Part shown: positions 33,313 to 34,516 of the stretch, in pieces | How the letters are laid out: each line of letters starts with the position of its first letter | How positions within the stretch are numbered: position 1 is the first letter of the stretch | Assembly: GCA_018266795.1 (NCBI GenBank) | Contig: JAFDZV010000021.1 | Coordinates: forward strand, 1-34,516 | Origin: Bacteroidota bacterium | Lineage (GTDB): Bacteria > Bacteroidota > Ignavibacteria > OLB7 | Reading direction: 5' to 3' | Length of the DNA stretch: 34,516 nucleotides | Position numbers and translations under genes: made by a program | Notes under the pieces: model-generated | What the model was told of the DNA's origin: nothing | The model's input: only the letters and a program-made list of their open reading frames with translations | Database searches by the model: none

Positions 33313-34487
33313 GGCCGGGCTACAAGCTGACCGAGGTGGGGGTGATCCCGGAGGAGTGGGAGGTGAAGAGGCTTGGCGACGTTGTAGTTGTAGGTCGCCT
33401 TGGGGGTAATTATCCCAATCAAAATCAGGAAACAATATACCCATTAATGAAGATGGGGAATATCGGACGGGGACATTTTGATGTCTCGAAGGTTGAATAT
33501 ATAGCTCCCAATGTTACGCCGAGTTCCCAGCATAGACTTCAGCGTGGCGATGTACTGTTCAATACACGCAATACGCTAGATTTGGTTGGCAAAGTGGCAA
33601 TCTGGCGCGAGGAGCTTCCGATTGCTTACTACAATTCAAATCTTATGAGGCTTGAATTTGATGCGCGGCACGTAATTGCCAATGAATACGCAAATGCTAC
33701 GCTCAACACGGCAAGGACCATAGCGTTCCTGCGAAGTCTGGCAAATGGCACAACCAGTGTCGCCGCGATTTACACGCGACAGTTAATGCAATTGCCGTTT
33801 GTTACTCCGCCTCTTCCGGAGCAGCAGGCCATCGCCGAAATCCTGGGCGACGTGGACGCGTTGCTGGATGGGCTGGAGAGGTTGATCGCCAAGAAGTGCG
33901 ACCTGAAGCTGGCGGCCATGCAAGAGCTGCTCACCGGCCGGACGCGGCTGCCAGGGTTTGTTGGGGCGTGGCTGGATAGGCGACTTGAAGAGGTGTTGAG
34001 GGTCCGTCACGGTAGGAGCCAGGAAGCGGTTGTGGTATTCGACGGAAAATACCCAATACTTGCAACGAGTGGCGAAATCGGACGATCCAATCAATTCTTG
34101 TATAATAAATCATCGGTCTTAATAGGTCGCAAAGGTACTATCGATTCCCCTCAGTATTTGGATGAGCCATTCTGGACTATAGATACGTTGTTCTACACGG
34201 AAATCGCCGATACTGCATCCCCAAAGTTTATCTTCTATAAATTCAAAATGATTAATTGGCTTAGTTATAATGAGGCTTCTGGAGTTCCAAGTCTAAGTGC
34301 CGCCTCCATCGAAGCCATCGAGATTAAATTGCCTCCCCTCCCCGAACAACAGGCCATCGCCGACATCCTCTCGGATATGGATGCGGAGCTGGAGGCGCTG
34401 GAGGCGCGGCGGGAGAAGACCCGCGCGCTGAAGCAGGCGATGATGGCGGAGCTTCTCACCGGCCGGACCAGGGTGGTGCCCGGCTGA
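33303..34487 (+). CDS. hsdS: Type I restriction-modification specificity subunit (HsdS)
   Basis: A 394-aa protein with the two-fold repeated layout of HsdS. The first target-recognition domain (about 20-165) is followed by the conserved helix PPLPEQQAIAEIL (169-181) and LLTGRTR (209-215). The second domain (about 218-340) is followed by PPLPEQQAIADIL (344-356) and LLTGRTR (384-390). The two domains read the two halves of a bipartite DNA site; the conserved helices set the spacer and bind HsdM. The first domain also begins with the typical LTEVGVIPEEWEVKRLGDV. The DNA for both recognition domains (about 33385-33790 and 34020-34310) is much richer in A and T than the conserved parts, a sign of domain exchange. 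It starts inside the end of hsdM. hsdR is not within the window and may follow to the right. Confidence 0.95.
   Translation: MELRPGYKLTEVGVIPEEWEVKRLGDVVVVGRLGGNYPNQNQETIYPLMKMGNIGRGHFDVSKVEYIAPNVTPSSQHRLQRGDVLFNTRNTLDLVGKVAIWREELPIAYYNSNLMRLEFDARHVIANEYANATLNTARTIAFLRSLANGTTSVAAIYTRQLMQLPFVTPPLPEQQAIAEILGDVDALLDGLERLIAKKCDLKLAAMQELLTGRTRLPGFVGAWLDRRLEEVLRVRHGRSQEAVVVFDGKYPILATSGEIGRSNQFLYNKSSVLIGRKGTIDSPQYLDEPFWTIDTLFYTEIADTASPKFIFYKFKMINWLSYNEASGVPSLSAASIEAIEIKLPPLPEQQAIADILSDMDAELEALEARREKTRALKQAMMAELLTGRTRVVPG
33807..33947 (+). repeat. Internal direct repeat of hsdS, first copy (second at 34332-34472)
   Basis: The segments encoding PPLPEQQAIA (33807 onward) and LLTGRTR (to 33947) recur 525 bases later (34332-34472) with the same internal spacing. 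DNA identity is high in caggccatcgccga and ctcaccggccgga. Such repeats in hsdS allow recombination that swaps or duplicates recognition domains. Confidence 0.75.
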
Positions 34488-34516
34488 GCGCACATGCGCG
34501 GCATTCCCGGGCAATG

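Overview
This is a bacterial window of high GC content (roughly 60% by eye) with mostly Shine-Dalgarno-led genes. The phylum cannot be fixed from the sequence. The Rhs core ending 'SPYVYVGNNP' in the giant Rhs protein is reminiscent of Bacteroidota/Chlorobiota-type Rhs proteins, but this is weak evidence. No tRNA, rRNA, CRISPR array, transposase or integrase was found.

Left part (1-20.1 kb): a CPBP-family membrane protease (112-975, +) is convergent with a very large minus-strand cluster read from 20.1 kb down to 1.06 kb. In transcription order this holds (i) a beta-rich protein with a C-terminal Hint (hedgehog/intein) domain, (ii) a fibronectin-III repeat protein that ends in a single YD repeat, (iii) a LamG-FN3-DUF6531-YD Rhs protein of about 2174 aa, and (iv) a 2905-aa SpvB/TcB-like YD-repeat protein whose last 269 residues form an unrecognised, AT-richer tip. 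The set looks like a polymorphic-toxin or Tc-like cocoon system in which shells, adhesion modules and a Hint processing module are spread over four adjacent genes. No codirectional immunity gene follows the tip.

Middle part (20.1-27 kb): scattered single genes sit among unusually dense intergenic palindromic repeats. They are an HKD-type phospholipase D protein (+), a tandem pair of small secreted paralogs (-), a DEAD-box RNA helicase (+) with a lysine/alanine tandem-repeat tail, and a secreted protein of unknown function (-). The repeats are a composite family of two hairpin modules. One 96-bp stretch of it is present as two perfect direct copies flanking the secreted-paralog pair.

Right part (27-34.5 kb): three minus-strand genes of unknown function follow. 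Two of them form a soluble protein plus four-helix membrane protein pair, an arrangement like phage-exclusion pairs. Beyond another repeat cluster lies a type I restriction-modification operon: hsdM with a long C-terminal extension, overlapping hsdS with two AT-rich recognition domains. hsdR is not in the window. The right side may be a defence island; this rests on context only.
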